Source: Arthrobotrys musiformis
Taxonomy: Eukaryota > Ascomycota > Orbiliomycetes > Orbiliales > Orbiliaceae
Direction of reading: 5' to 3'
Assembly: GCA_036971715.1 (NCBI GenBank)
Contig: JAVHJL010000010.1
Coordinates: 1,054,001 to 1,118,000 of the forward strand
Length of the DNA stretch: 64,000 nt
Part shown: piece by piece, positions 23,516-34,743 of the stretch
Position numbering within the stretch: the first letter of the stretch is position 1
Layout: each line of letters begins with the position of its first letter
Program-made: the position numbers and the translations under genes
The notes under the pieces: generated by a model
What the model was told of the DNA's origin: nothing
The model's database searches: none
The model's input: only the letters and a program-made list of their open reading frames with translations

Positions 23516-25114
23516 ATGGCCACAATAAAGGGGCAGGCCAAGTCCGAGCCTGCGACTCCCATCATCCGCGAGGACCCAGGCCTGATAGACCAAATCACTC
23601 CCACCCAGCCGACCTTTCAATCCCTCCCATATACCAAAGTCAGAGATTTCGCATACCCGCCCTCGCATCCTCTCCATTATGGCCCGCCACCTGTCCCCAG
23701 CGTCGCCAATACTCCCGGCTCGGCCCGCGACTCTGGCCTTTTCTCCGGCGCAAACGGTATCAGCGCTTTCCTAGGATGGTGGAACCCAGCTCCAGGCGCT
23801 GGTTCACCCGGCGGCAGGAGGATGAGTGATTCGGCCGCTATCCATCGGGATCCGCGGGGTAGCTCAAATCACCCACCGCCTCTCAAATTTGCCGACGGCC
23901 CACCTTGGTTCGAAGACGAAGATCTAGTCAGCCCCGTAGTCATTACCCAAAAACACCGAAAACACAAGTCGTCTCTAGGACTACCGTCGGGTCGCACATT
24001 AAGTAAAGATGCAAAAATGTCGTCGATAACAGAACACATGAAGGACGGGGAGTATGGAAACGGAATAGAAATACCCGAAGAGCTCGGAGAACCAGGAGGG
24101 ACGTTCCATACCGCTACAGGCGAATATTACGAAGACGGCGAGGATGGCGAGGAGGAATATGAAGGTGGAGAAGACGAAGAGTACGAAGGCGACGAATCGA
24201 GATATTCGAGGGATTATCACTTCAGTATTGCAGACCCTGATGAAGAAATGCACGGCAAAGCAGTCGCATTGTTTGATTTCAGAAGAGAAAACGACAATGA
24301 ATTGGAATTGGTGGAAGGGCAGGTAATTTGGGTTAGCTATCGGCACGGTCAGGGTTGGCTGGTTGCTGAAGACCCCAGAACAGGTATATATCCTAGACTA
24401 TATATATTATGACCAAAAAAGTTTCACCCCTAACAAAGGAATTTTAATCTAGGTGAATCCGGCCTGGTACCCGAAGAATACGTCCGACTGTTCAAAGAAA
24501 CCCCCTTTGAAAACTCGCCCGATGAATTCCAGCCGCAGGAAGCCGCAGCAGCCGCAGCAACATCAACGTCAACCGCTGCCGAGCCCGCATCCGCAAAACC
24601 AAAAGACTCGCCTACACACACCCAAGCTATCCAATCACACTTTTCAACTTCGTCGAAAGATTTGGAACGGTATCCGACGGAACAGCTTCTCGATTCTTCA
24701 TACCGCTTGGGTTCCCCGCCTCCCACATCCCGACTGGGTACGGATCGCAAAGATTCCACCAGATCAAACGACTCGATGGATCTAGACCTAATATCACCGA
24801 TGTCGACGGCTCCTAACAACGCCTCCACCATCGACCGCGAACTGTTTGCCATCCAGCAGCGGAAGCTAGAAAGTGGGAAAGTGCTAAATGGAAAAGATAA
24901 ATCGGAACAAGAAGAGTATCAAATATTACACCACAAATCGCCGTCAATGTCCGGGAAGGCTTCGCCCGCTGTAGCTACCTCTGCGAAGGATAGAGATGGA
25001 GACGCGGCTATGAATCTGACGGGGACACCGCCGACTCCGACGTCGAAGTTACCGGGGGTGGCGACGGCGGCAGCTGGGGAGGATAACAGAGGGAGACCAG
25101 TTGAGGCGCGGTAG
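23516..25114 (+). CDS. NBP2: SH3-domain adaptor Nbp2
   Basis: Two exons, 23516-24383 and 24453-25114, separated by a 69-nt intron; 509 aa. Nbp2 is an SH3 adaptor that brings the Ptc1 phosphatase to the HOG MAP-kinase pathway and binds Nap1. The N-terminal half carries the fungal signature VRDFAYPPSHPLHYGPPP. A strongly acidic Glu/Gly/Tyr-rich stretch lies at about residues 205-240. The single SH3 domain (about 245-310) reads AVALFDFRRENDNELEL, then EGQVIWVSYRHGQGWLVAED, and is completed across the intron as TGESGLVPEEYVRLF, closely matching the yeast Nbp2 SH3. The C-terminal 200 residues are Ala/Ser/Thr/Pro-rich and look disordered. Assignment is firm for the SH3 domain; the orthology name rests on that domain and the N-terminal signature. 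Confidence 0.88.
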
Positions 25115-25907
25115 TGACTCTTTCTTTTTTCCGTCATACTCTTTCCCTAAAAAGGGTAGTATGCTGGCGGGAGGTGTAGGGATTGCTTGAGGTTTTTTTT
25201 CAAAAGGCTCATTATGTGGAAATTCTGTATTGATACTCCCTTTTCATCTCCTTTTTGCCGAATTGGAAAGCTTTGAGGAAGTGTCTTTTGCCTAGTCATG
25301 GCTTTGAATATCATGATTGAAAGGGTGGTGTCTGGTGTTTTTTTTTTTTCCCTTCTGTTTTCTTCCCCGACTTTTGGCATTAGGAAATGATAAGAAAAAA
25401 GAAACTACCAATCCAACCAATCAACCAACCAACTTTGTGAAACCACGAATTGAAATTATATATTTAGTATTTTTATCTTGATCGATAAAAAAAGGGAATT
25501 ATGGAGGTAATGAAAACCAAGCGGGAGGAATTAAGGGAACCAAAAAATTTTAAGGGTACAAATACGACTGTCATGAGCGAAATCCTTCTCCCCTATTTTT
25601 ATATTTTGCAACTTTTTTTTTTTTTTGAGGTCTCGAGATCGAGCTTTTATTCTTTTATTCATATATGGCATATTTTAACTTTTATTCTACTTATTTATTT
25701 ATTTTACTTTACTTTATTTTATTTTATTTCATTACTAAAATATACTTTCTTCACATTTATGCATCAAACTTTTGTTAATGAGATGAGGTTTTTTTTGGAT
25801 ATACATATACATACCTCTTTGGAAGCTGAAAATCCTTTTTTGTATATAGCTGGCGGGGATAAATAATTATATTCTAAAGGACATTTAATGAACTTGGGCC
25901 TTTGGTT

Positions 25908-25920
25908 GTCTCGTACCCAG
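25908..25920 (-). repeat. Dispersed motif copy 3 (CTGGGTACGAGAC on minus)
   Basis: Reverse complement of the sequence at 4095-4107. Confidence 0.5.
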
Positions 25921-28235
25921 CCCACCCGGGGTTGTACGGCCTTTGGTAGTAGTTGTGATTTTACATGTTGCGAGTGGGTATTTATGTGGTGGTAGTCTCT
26001 CAGCAGTACCGGAGCGTTTTAATACAAGACTAGGTGGTCTCGAGGCTGGACGGCGCGCTTGATGTGGGGGTAGGTTGATGGATACGATGGAGCTTAGGCC
26101 GGTTCTCAAGGAAAGAGTGGTCATCTAGCGGGGTAGGTGATGGTGGTTGACCGCACTTTATTTTAGTAATCTGTAAAATAGGGGCCTAAGGGAATAAGTA
26201 TCAGCCATCGGTAACGGAGGGGTGAGGAAGTAAAGCTTAAAGAAGGAAGCCGCCTAATGGGTGTCAAGCCAGATTTGAATACTAGGAAGAAAAGGGTATC
26301 AAACACAAGTTCCTCGAAAGGCTACTCTAGTCACCCAGTCCACGCGCAGAAAATCAAAAGGACGGATTTAATACAAAAGAACGAAAAGCTGTTTTTGGAG
26401 TAGCCCGGAATTTATGCGAGCTAGGTGTGGGGGTGTTTAAATAGGAACCATTGCAGGTATAAAATAAAGATAGGAGCGTAAATTAAAGGCTGAAAATCTA
26501 AGACACGACATTTAGTAAGGCATTCTAGCCTACAAGAGAAGTTGAAAACGGTGGAGAAAGAACGCGACGAGATATGGCATGATTGTGAGAGCGGTTATTT
26601 CACCTGCGCTATAGCTATATATATATAGCGCTATGCTGGAGCTTATCATGTATATGAAGTAGTATATACCTAGGTATACAATATATATTTGTCCAAGGAG
26701 GGAAATTCCTCCACCCAAATATACCGTAAGCAATACCGCAAGTTTGAATGAAGGTGACTTGAAGTCGCCGTATGCGTCTTGAGAGGCTTGGTTTAATTAA
26801 TATAGAGCTGGGTACAACCCCGGTGAGCTGCGCACGACAAGTTGGCTCGAGTGGCCTGCGTCGCTTAAGTCTGCCAAAATTCCGTACAGTAGATGTCCAT
26901 ATTTCAAAGGGGACCGGTGTACGCATACCCTCGAGCTAGCTATCTGTTGCCGTGTCATGACGTCAAAAAAAAAGGCCATGTCGTAGTGTGCTTCGTATGG
27001 TATCAAATTCCTTAAAACCCCGGCAAAACCACTAGCTACGTATGGCACAGGTAAGAACCGTATATAAACCTAGCTAGAATAAATTGGTCGGATCCCCGAG
27101 CTTACCAGGTGTCCCCTGTTGTCAAAACTCGACTGGGGTGTTAAATTTGTTGAATTTGTTGCATTTGTATTTTGGAGCTTGAGGAGCTGTTGTAGCTTGT
27201 ACCAGGTTGTAGCTATAGCTATAGCTAGAGGTGCATATTTTTATCAATTGCAATTGATTGGTGTTTAACCCCATTGGCAAGACTTGGGTTTCGAAAGATA
27301 GTATGTACACGGTACATACACTGAGGGAAACATTATCGGGGCGGTGGATTCTCAGGCGATTAGCCTAATTCAGGATCCGAACTAGGCAGCACGGCAGCAA
27401 TAAAAACTTCGAATCGAATCGATAGAGCAATCATACCAGTCTCGCAGATTCGTGCAGCGCGTTTCGGTAAAGGGGAGTGGAGAAGGGCGGGCTGGTTCGG
27501 TCCGTACGGGAGGGGAGGTACCTTTGTGAACCAAACACTCGGGTTGGGACCGCTGGATCGGACGTGCCTGTACCAACGCCTGTACCAACAGGACCTGCAT
27601 TTACAGCAAAGCGAGCACATAGGCTGAACCGGTACCACAACTTTGAATAGCTTTTCCAAGCTAGAAGCTTTTTTAAAATCATATCCCAGGTTATACGCCC
27701 TGAAGCTGGAGGATTTCAATTCTGTTCTAAGAGGAAAGCCTTGAGGCTTTTCTATGTATTTCAGGTAGACTTCAAAAAGATATCTAGGTTCCGAGGCCAT
27801 TGAAGAGGATCGTTTGCCATTTGGCTATTATAAGAGAGACAGGAAGAAGGAAAAGGGACAAAAAGCTATGTATATAACGTATTCCGATGGTATAGCGTCA
27901 ATTCCAAGTCTATACAAAAAGTCGGAAATCTTCCGATTTGGGAATTATGCATATTTGGACTTGCTTGCCGGTATATATCTTCCCAAGTGTGGTTCGTATA
28001 AAAACCATAAAATACCGCACCCAGACGTATGTGAGGGGAATTCGGAATCGATGTCAAATCAAACGTGACCACTCGTGCTAACCTGGATTTTCCAGGCAAA
28101 CGGAGCATGTGGTCTGGACCAATGTGCCTGTGATCTGGAGCGAACGTGTGCCTGCATTAGTGTGTATAGTTGCATATGTGTACAACCTCCGTTTACTCTG
28201 CGCCTGAGGTTCGGAATTTAGGCTCGAGAAGATGC

Positions 28236-28239
<4 letters not shown>

Positions 28240-28274
<35 letters not shown>
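28240..28274. repeat. T35 homopolymer
   Basis: Longest single-base run in the window, in gene-free DNA. Confidence 0.9.
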
Positions 28275-29330
28275 CAAAAAACCGTCCAGGAACCCAAAGT
28301 GGAGGCCTGAAAATGTGGCGTCTATTCTCTATTTCTCGTCCGTTGTAGGACACCTTTTCGCGAGATTCGGGGGAGGCCGTGAATGTTGTCCTAGAATATT
28401 ACGAATGAAAAGTCATTGCTTCGCTGGCCAGGTGCTTTCGGACAGCATCTGCAATACAGGGAGAAAACCGGCTTCGCGGAAACACAGGAGCTATTGAAGA
28501 GTTATTTTGACCGCCAAATTTCCGAATTCGCGAACTATGCGGCTGTCTGGGCGGAATCGAACTGCTGGTCGTACCGCCTAGTTCCCAAACGCAAAGGCGA
28601 AGCTCGACGCATAGGGGTGCTTAGTATATATATGCAATTGAATTTTTGAGTAAAATAAGATCACGCTAGAGATATGAAATTTTTTTTTATGTAAGTTAAA
28701 GAAAGTTCTTGAGACCGTATACTCGTCTGAAGATACTTTTCGAAGGTGTAGCCTATAGATAGCTATCAATAGGGTTTTTCTTTTCGAGCGTTTCTTATTC
28801 GATATAGCTATATGGTTTGTTTGCAAGTAGGAGGGATCGATACTACGTATAGCAGGACTATTTCAAAACGATGGAGAAAATAAAAAGGCCTGACGAGATA
28901 GCCTTATACATCAGGCCGACAAGCCGGACTTAGGCTAATTGAGAACACTGCTAGTTATAGTGTGGCTTTAGTATACGCCCTAGGGCTTATAATGCTACTC
29001 GTGCAGCGTAAAGGGGAGGAATTCGACTCTAAAGTCGCATACGACAAGGGGCTATGCAACAAAATTGAGATCCGGATCATATATCTTCCATTTTACCATG
29101 CAACCTAGTGATAGTATGGATTTAGTCTGGGCTATGGGGAGCGTGGATTTATAAACTAACTGATCAGCTACAGCCTAGCCTTTTATCACTCCTATATCAT
29201 ATCGAGATCCGAGACAATTGCATGTACAATCTCGTACCTAGAGTCACTTATGCCTCTCGACGACTTCTTGAGCCTCTATTCCCTGAACAGAACTCAATTA
29301 CTATCTTATCTTATCAATCAAGTGTGCAAT

Positions 29331-30263
29331 ATGTCAGATCCCATCGGGTTACAAGTAGATCTTACCAATATCCCTAGCGCCATCAGCGCTCTAACTTGCG
29401 TGGCACCATTACTTCGAGCACTTTCAGCAGACGGAGTTAATCCTCTCGCTCTCGCTCAACTAGAGGCGATCGGCTCTAGATTTCCCATGAGCGGGCCACT
29501 GGCCGATAAAACCGTGGGTGCTCTTACGAAGTCAGGAGTATCCTTTAAGCTCTGGAGAGCTCAAGTCTCCGTCGGTTGGATGGGAGGAGACACAGCTTGG
29601 ATGCTGTCGCAAACGGCTGGGGGCCAAGCCTCAGCACTCTTGACGGTCTGCCTCGTCGAGCTGTTCTGTAAGGAAATGGCGGGCCGGATCCTCTTCAACC
29701 TCTCTAAGAAAATTCTACCTAGAGACCGTTGTCTCTCCAACGTGGAACAGCTTTCAGATCTTGCAGAGATTGTATCGAATAGGATGCAATCCGTGGAATT
29801 TGGATGACACCTTGCCGAGCAAGCCACCCGGATTCGGATGACGTATCTGAACTCGAACATCGAGATCCCGCATGAAGATATGTCTTCTCTTTTAGATAAG
29901 ATTTCGATTGATTCATTTGTGGATATTCTAGATAAGGCACAATCCGCCTTACGCGACGAAACCACTACCCTCCGCATCGAAGGATTTGTAGGAATCGCAA
30001 TCTTTGTTGCACTATTTACTGGTTTGTGCGAGGATGATGTCTTGTTGCTGGTTGAGAAGGAAGTCATATTCAAAGGCACGCGGAAATCAATTACCATCTC
30101 AGTAGTCCATGGAAAGAGATTGGAGGTGTCGCAAGAGATGACTCTGGACCTTTCGAAGAGAGTTACTATGGCGGGCTTGCGGAGGGATGGTTTTTTAGGC
30201 CCGCATGGTCGGCCGAATGTCGGGATTCGGCCTCCTAACTACGAAGAAACAATGACGCCTTAA
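29331..30263 (+). pseudogene. Interrupted copy of an unnamed fungal protein family
   Basis: Two blocks in the same frame, 29331-29804 and 29808-30263, are separated only by an in-frame TGA at 29805-29807. Both sides read as one continuous protein (SNRMQSVEFG, stop, HLAEQATRIRMTYLNS). The sequence has a helical N-terminal part (GLQVDLTNIPSAISALT), a central GWMGGDTAWMLSQTAGGQAS segment and a Cys-rich KKILPRDRCLSNVEQL segment. I recall similar segments as the N-terminal part of large uncharacterised proteins in several ascomycetes; they have no named domain that I know. Here the frame ends soon after DLSKRVTMAG, so the copy appears cut short as well as interrupted. An ATG at 29250 is in frame upstream; I prefer the one at 29331 (MSDPIGLQ). 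A very short unrecognised intron around the TGA cannot be excluded. Confidence 0.5.
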
Positions 30264-31208
30264 AAACATGACAACCTATTTGTTTCCTGGCTGGGTGTAT
30301 CAGCTGCTCACTCAGGACTAGTTGGATATTGTTATGCTCGAACCTTTTTGCATCGCTTGTGTGGGGCCTGGGGTTGAGTCATACTATAGAAGAGATATAG
30401 ATATCTAGATACAACTATTTAGTTTGTCTTCTGTTCGAGACTTTCTTCTCTTTCTGCTTTTCCTTATCGACAGTTGCAGTCTTTCACGGGGGAGTACAGG
30501 ATAACAGTACTGATATAATTTTTCCATGTAGTAGTTAGATTGATAGATGTTAGGCTCACGGAGACCACCCTTGAAATTTCCACTTTTATGAAATTCCTTT
30601 ATCATTTCAAGCTATTGCTGTGCTAGTCTCGTTTCCAGTAGCTATATCTGTGTGATACAACTGGTGCGGCATGGTCACTTCATAACCTTCCAACATGAAA
30701 TTAATTACGGCTAGTTAGGCTTAGATCTCTGGAACACATAATCGGTGAGTACTATTGTGTCGTCAGGCTTTTTTTGCAAATTTGAATTTATTTATAGTTT
30801 TTTTTTTTATCAAACTCCCCTGACTTGGAGGTTTTCATGCAATGTGGCTTGGGAGCGCGAGTACCGGTAATTATACGGCACATATATATTTATATTTAAT
30901 GGTATCTAGTAGGAATGCCAGGACAAGCTCAATCATAGTCAAACCCACATCATAAAAAATATTGGCCATTTAAAGTACGACTACGTGTATGCACAGTCTT
31001 GGGCTGATGTATACAATACAATATAATTCCTGTACGTATACTACAAAAACTGCCACTAGCTATGGCTTTAAAATACGACAATAAGGACTTGCCATGCCAT
31101 ACCACTAGTTCTGAAAGAGAAGAAGAAGAGAGAAGGACAAAAGGAAACAATACAACCCACCCTCAGCCCTTGACGGGTTTCCCGCAACATCATCTCTAGC
31201 TCTAAACG
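30264..31208. other. Intergenic spacer
   Basis: No gene seen. One copy of the dispersed motif lies at 30626-30638 on the minus strand. T-runs occur near 30798-30810. Confidence 0.5.
30626..30638 (-). repeat. Dispersed motif copy 4 (CTGGAAACGAGAC on minus)
   Basis: Single-base variant of the CTGGGAACGAGAC form found at 50237 and 56515. Confidence 0.45.
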
Positions 31209-33365
31209 TCATCCCGCCACTCGACTATTACTTCTCCGTAGCCGCTCTAGCCCCCTAAAGGTACTATCTTTTTTGGCTGGCTTCCCAATCTTAGAAGAAT
31301 TAACGAACTTCTTGACTGGGCTCTTTGAGGTCCTTCCTTTAGATGGACTTCTTGAACTCCTAGTGGTCCTCTTGACTGGGCTCCTTGGTGTTCTCGTATG
31401 AGCCTCACCAGAGAGTTGAAAATCTCTCATTCTTCGTCGCAATCTTGATACTGACCGTGATCTAGACGACGATTCATTCTTGCATTCATCATCTGCAAAA
31501 CCCTCTTCTGCGTGTTCTTCATGCGGGTCCTCTTGAGGGTCTTCGTATTCGTCTTCAGTTTCAGTTTCATATAACTCGGCCATAATTTCGTCAATCGTCT
31601 GCAACTCCTCCAAAGTCCATTTTTCTTCCCGGGTCCCTCTGCGCTCTGCAGCTTCATGGCAGGGCGCTCGTCGCGAACGTTGTTTTCTTCCTCGTGGCTC
31701 AGTTTTGATTTCAATCTCGATAGGCGCCCCGACTTTGTGAGACCTTTTATTTCCCGACTTGAGTTCTGGCATATTGAATTCTGTTAGCTCTTTTTCCAGA
31801 GCTGCCGGTTCACTATCTTCATTTTCTAGATCTTCGTCCGGTGTCCTGATGCCGTCCATACTTTCCGGCGACGGCCCCCTAGATCTATATAACCTTGGGA
31901 TTTTGGACTCTATACAATCTTCATCGCTTAGCCCATCTGTGGACAGTGCTATTGCATCTTCGTCGTTCATTTCGAGCCCAAATTCTTCTCGGAAAGCTCG
32001 GATGTCATTTCGAAATTGGGACCATGGATCTTCAACGCCTCCGAGTAGGTTGTCATCATTTTGTCCTATGTTTCCATCTTCCGGATTTGTTATCTCTCCA
32101 ACTTCTTCGATTCTGCCATAATTTTCCGTAGGCGCCCAGGGATACTGTAAAGACTCCCCGGTTGCTAAATGCACAGCTAAGGTCCGTCTCCACTCTCGGG
32201 TGTCAACGAGGTCAGCTGCTACATCTTTGTAGTACAAGTTAGAAGGGTCGTCGCTTGTGGGTAAACTATCGTTGCAGTATGCATTAATGCATTTGGTGTC
32301 TGTAGACTGGTGAGCCAAGGTCCGTTGGTCATTACTCCCTCTCGAGATTTTGACATTTTCATTTGCATTGATGGTTTGTTCTGAAGGTGCGGCTGGAGCC
32401 CTGGTCCTGAATCGAGGGTTAAACTTGGGGGAGATAGCGCGGGGGGGAAGAACATTTTGCGATATGGGCGCCCCTGGTGTTCTTTTTGTCTCCTCTTCAC
32501 GTGTGTGGAGCTTCTTCCTTTGTCTTGGGCTCTGTCCAGGCTCCGGCGGCTTCTTATTCACAATGTCGTCCAAAAATCCCGGTGGCAACGCTCCTAAAAC
32601 ATCATCTTTCGTGATAAACCTTTCAGCGGAAGCCGCTAAGGGTTTATGCTCCAAACAATGCGGGTAGAAAGCTCGTTCAATGGAATCTCTCTCCATTGTT
32701 GTACCTTCATCTCTTATTGTTTTCGATTGCTCCTGGAACTCCAGCCGCCTTCTTATCATCCCCTCAACCTTATCCTCCCTGTCTCTTCTTAACTCGCAAA
32801 ATTCAACTCTAACCCCACACTTCCTGGTTTTCAGCAACATTTGCAAAATCTCCTTCCAGGCCTTCCCTTTTTTGAAGTTGGTGGTGAGAGTTTCGTTGGT
32901 CCAGCCTTCGAGCTCCTCTAGCATTGCCTTGCAATTAACACCGATGTAAGCAAAGGATATTGAGTACCCATGTTTCTTCTTTGCTTTTTCAATGGCCTCC
33001 AGTGCTTTATTAGCCCCCTCTACTCCCGCTATAGCTAGCCCTCTCCCCCTGAGCACGTCAGGACCCGTTTTCCACATTTCGTTGTACATTGATCCGGGTC
33101 CACAATATACCATTCCTACTCCCTTCTCACTGATATTTCCTACATACACCTCAAGAACGATACCCATGCCCCCGCCGCCTGGGTACTGGCTGTTGATCCA
33201 ATTGAAATTTGGCAATTTCCTTGTCGTGTCTAGAACAGCGGAACGTGTCGCCATAGCGTCTACCATTGTAGTAGATATAACCCCGTCCACGCCTTCTAAA
33301 CTCTCACCAGAGTATTGATTGCTGTCCATATTCCATAACGCCCAGTCTATATCCTCCACAACCAT
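31209..33365 (-). CDS. Hypothetical 718-aa protein, possible degenerate RNase H-like domain
   Basis: One uninterrupted frame from a real ATG. I do not recognise the protein. The N-terminal 210 residues alternate strands and helices in the order of an RNase H fold: two hairpin strands (MGIVLEVYVGNISEKGVGMVY), a helix (RGLAIAGVEGANKALEAIEKA), a strand and helix (SISFAYIGVNCKAMLEELEGW), then a last strand and helix (CGVRVEFCELRRDREDKVEG). The four acidic catalytic positions are not all kept, so enzymatic activity is doubtful; this reading is inference. The middle (about 330-600) is acidic and low-complexity. The C-terminus is basic with repeated SPVK/SPSK/SPVKK motifs and ends in an Arg/Ser-rich tail, which suggests a nuclear or nucleic-acid-binding role. 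No intron is evident, and an upstream exon is possible but not seen. Confidence 0.6.
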   Translation of the reverse strand: MVVEDIDWALWNMDSNQYSGESLEGVDGVISTTMVDAMATRSAVLDTTRKLPNFNWINSQYPGGGGMGIVLEVYVGNISEKGVGMVYCGPGSMYNEMWKTGPDVLRGRGLAIAGVEGANKALEAIEKAKKKHGYSISFAYIGVNCKAMLEELEGWTNETLTTNFKKGKAWKEILQMLLKTRKCGVRVEFCELRRDREDKVEGMIRRRLEFQEQSKTIRDEGTTMERDSIERAFYPHCLEHKPLAASAERFITKDDVLGALPPGFLDDIVNKKPPEPGQSPRQRKKLHTREEETKRTPGAPISQNVLPPRAISPKFNPRFRTRAPAAPSEQTINANENVKISRGSNDQRTLAHQSTDTKCINAYCNDSLPTSDDPSNLYYKDVAADLVDTREWRRTLAVHLATGESLQYPWAPTENYGRIEEVGEITNPEDGNIGQNDDNLLGGVEDPWSQFRNDIRAFREEFGLEMNDEDAIALSTDGLSDEDCIESKIPRLYRSRGPSPESMDGIRTPDEDLENEDSEPAALEKELTEFNMPELKSGNKRSHKVGAPIEIEIKTEPRGRKQRSRRAPCHEAAERRGTREEKWTLEELQTIDEIMAELYETETEDEYEDPQEDPHEEHAEEGFADDECKNESSSRSRSVSRLRRRMRDFQLSGEAHTRTPRSPVKRTTRSSRSPSKGRTSKSPVKKFVNSSKIGKPAKKDSTFRGLERLRRSNSRVAG

Positions 33366-34265
33366 TACTGGTAAAAAGTAAGGTGTGGAATATATGGCTA
33401 CCGGGAGAATAGTGTATTGGATTTGAGGTTGAGAGGCATCTTGGATTAATGAATCTGCGGTAAGACGGAGGGTTTGGGCTGCAACCCACGGGACCGGGGA
33501 TGCGAGAATACACTTGTTGATGAAACTTTTGGTAAAGATAGAGATTTTGATGCTGTTGTGCCCGAGAATTGTGGGCCGTGATTGGGGACGTAGAGGAAAG
33601 TAGATTCTGTGGAAAGGTATAAATTTCGTTCAGTATGCATATTTTCAACATTTAGGATCTCGGGGAGGATACCATCTTACTTGAGTGGTTTAGAGAGGGC
33701 GAGAATCTTTGCCGGAGGGCTGCAGCTGGATCCGATCATATTATATGAAGACATCGTTGTTCGATTTGAGTTCAGCTCCGCATGGCCATATGGGAACCAT
33801 GAGTCTGGAAGTTACTACTTTGAGGTAAGATATTGAAATAACATATCTTGTCAAAGATGCCAGCTTGTAGTATATGTACTAGTGAGTTTAAAGGATAAAT
33901 AAATGTGGTATTCATGGCCGAGTACCCGGTAGATATATTCCAGTTAATTAAAACAGATTGGCTGTTTCAGGTCATCGAAAATCGATACGTCCTGGAGATC
34001 AATCACTGGGTGATCAATATAGATTCTATATATCACTAGTACCTCTGCACTCTTTGTTCTACTGACCAAAACAATATACGGCTAGATTCAAGTCTGGGAT
34101 TATAGTTTATATTTAGTAGTAATTGCAAGATTATGCTCTCGAGTTTGTATGTACAGATCGTTTCTTTTAAAGAGATACCTTAAATTAATAAAAACTTGAC
34201 TCTCTAGTTAGACCTTGGCCAATTGGGGAAAGATAAATATTAATCATGTATGTAGATACGGCAGT

Positions 34266-34279
34266 CTGGTTTACGAGAC
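34266..34279 (+). repeat. Dispersed motif copy 5 (CTGGTTTACGAGAC)
   Basis: Identical over 14 bases to copies 2 and 7; followed by AAG as in copy 7. Confidence 0.5.
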
Positions 34280-34523
34280 AAGATATCGTATACACGTGAG
34301 TAGTTTTCATTTTCCTTCACTAGGGATGGGTCTTATATGGCTTAAAGCTTCAAGCCTGGGTTAAATTTGTTTTTTCTGTTTCTATCTTCCTGAATCCAAG
34401 GGCACACATTGAAGGAGAGAGGCCCGTAGCCAATACATTAATATTCCGATTATAATCCCAGATCTGCAGAACAAACCCTCATCATTAATTAGATTTATGT
34501 CCTTTAGTAAAAGGCACTGTTGA

Positions 34524-34536
34524 TGGTTTACGAGAC
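34524..34536 (+). repeat. Dispersed motif copy 6 (TGGTTTACGAGAC)
   Basis: Lacks the leading C of the 14-base form. It sits in the loop of a potential hairpin formed by CTGTTG and CAACAG. Confidence 0.5.
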
Positions 34537-34659
34537 AACAGTTGAGTGGCTGGCGCCGAGGCAAGTAAAAAGGAAGATTTTCTTGGTCTCGAGGCTAGAC
34601 TTTCTTAACTTCTATACTTAGCTCGGCAGATACACCAACGTCTTATTACAAACTACAAC

Positions 34660-34716
34660 ATCAACTTTAGTCTAGACCATCAACTTTAGTCTAGACCATC
34701 AACTTTAGTCTGGACC
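34660..34716. repeat. 19-bp tandem repeat, three copies
   Basis: Unit ATCAACTTTAGTCTAGACC at 34660-34678, 34679-34697 and 34698-34716; the third has one change (TCTGG for TCTAG). It ends 27 bases before the F-box ATG, so it lies in the leader or core promoter. Confidence 0.95.
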
Positions 34717-34743
34717 ATTGACTTCATCATTCTACATATCACA

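Larger units (their letters stand above)
25115..29330. other. Gene-poor stretch
   Basis: No convincing gene in 4.2 kb. It contains the NBP2 3' flank, one copy of the dispersed motif (25908-25920), one copy of TGGTCTCGAGGCT (26035-26047) and the T35 run. The minus frame 27360-27800 starts with about 60 residues of natural-looking composition but has no recognisable motif; the plus frame 28416-28649 could be a gene remnant. Neither is strong enough to call. Confidence 0.45.
33366..34743. other. Spacer with short repeats upstream of the F-box gene
   Basis: No gene seen. It holds two copies of the dispersed motif (34266-34279 and 34524-34536), one copy of TGGTCTCGAGGCT (34584-34596), a short inverted repeat around the second motif copy, and a 19-bp tandem triplication just before the F-box start. 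Confidence 0.5.

Noticed and set aside
27360..27800. 146-codon minus frame
   Set aside because: The first 60 residues look natural but the rest is Cys/Arg/Pro-rich and no domain, intron or conserved motif supports it.
28416..28649. 77-codon plus frame that might be a gene remnant
   Set aside because: Too short and without a recognisable family; no way to support it from sequence alone.
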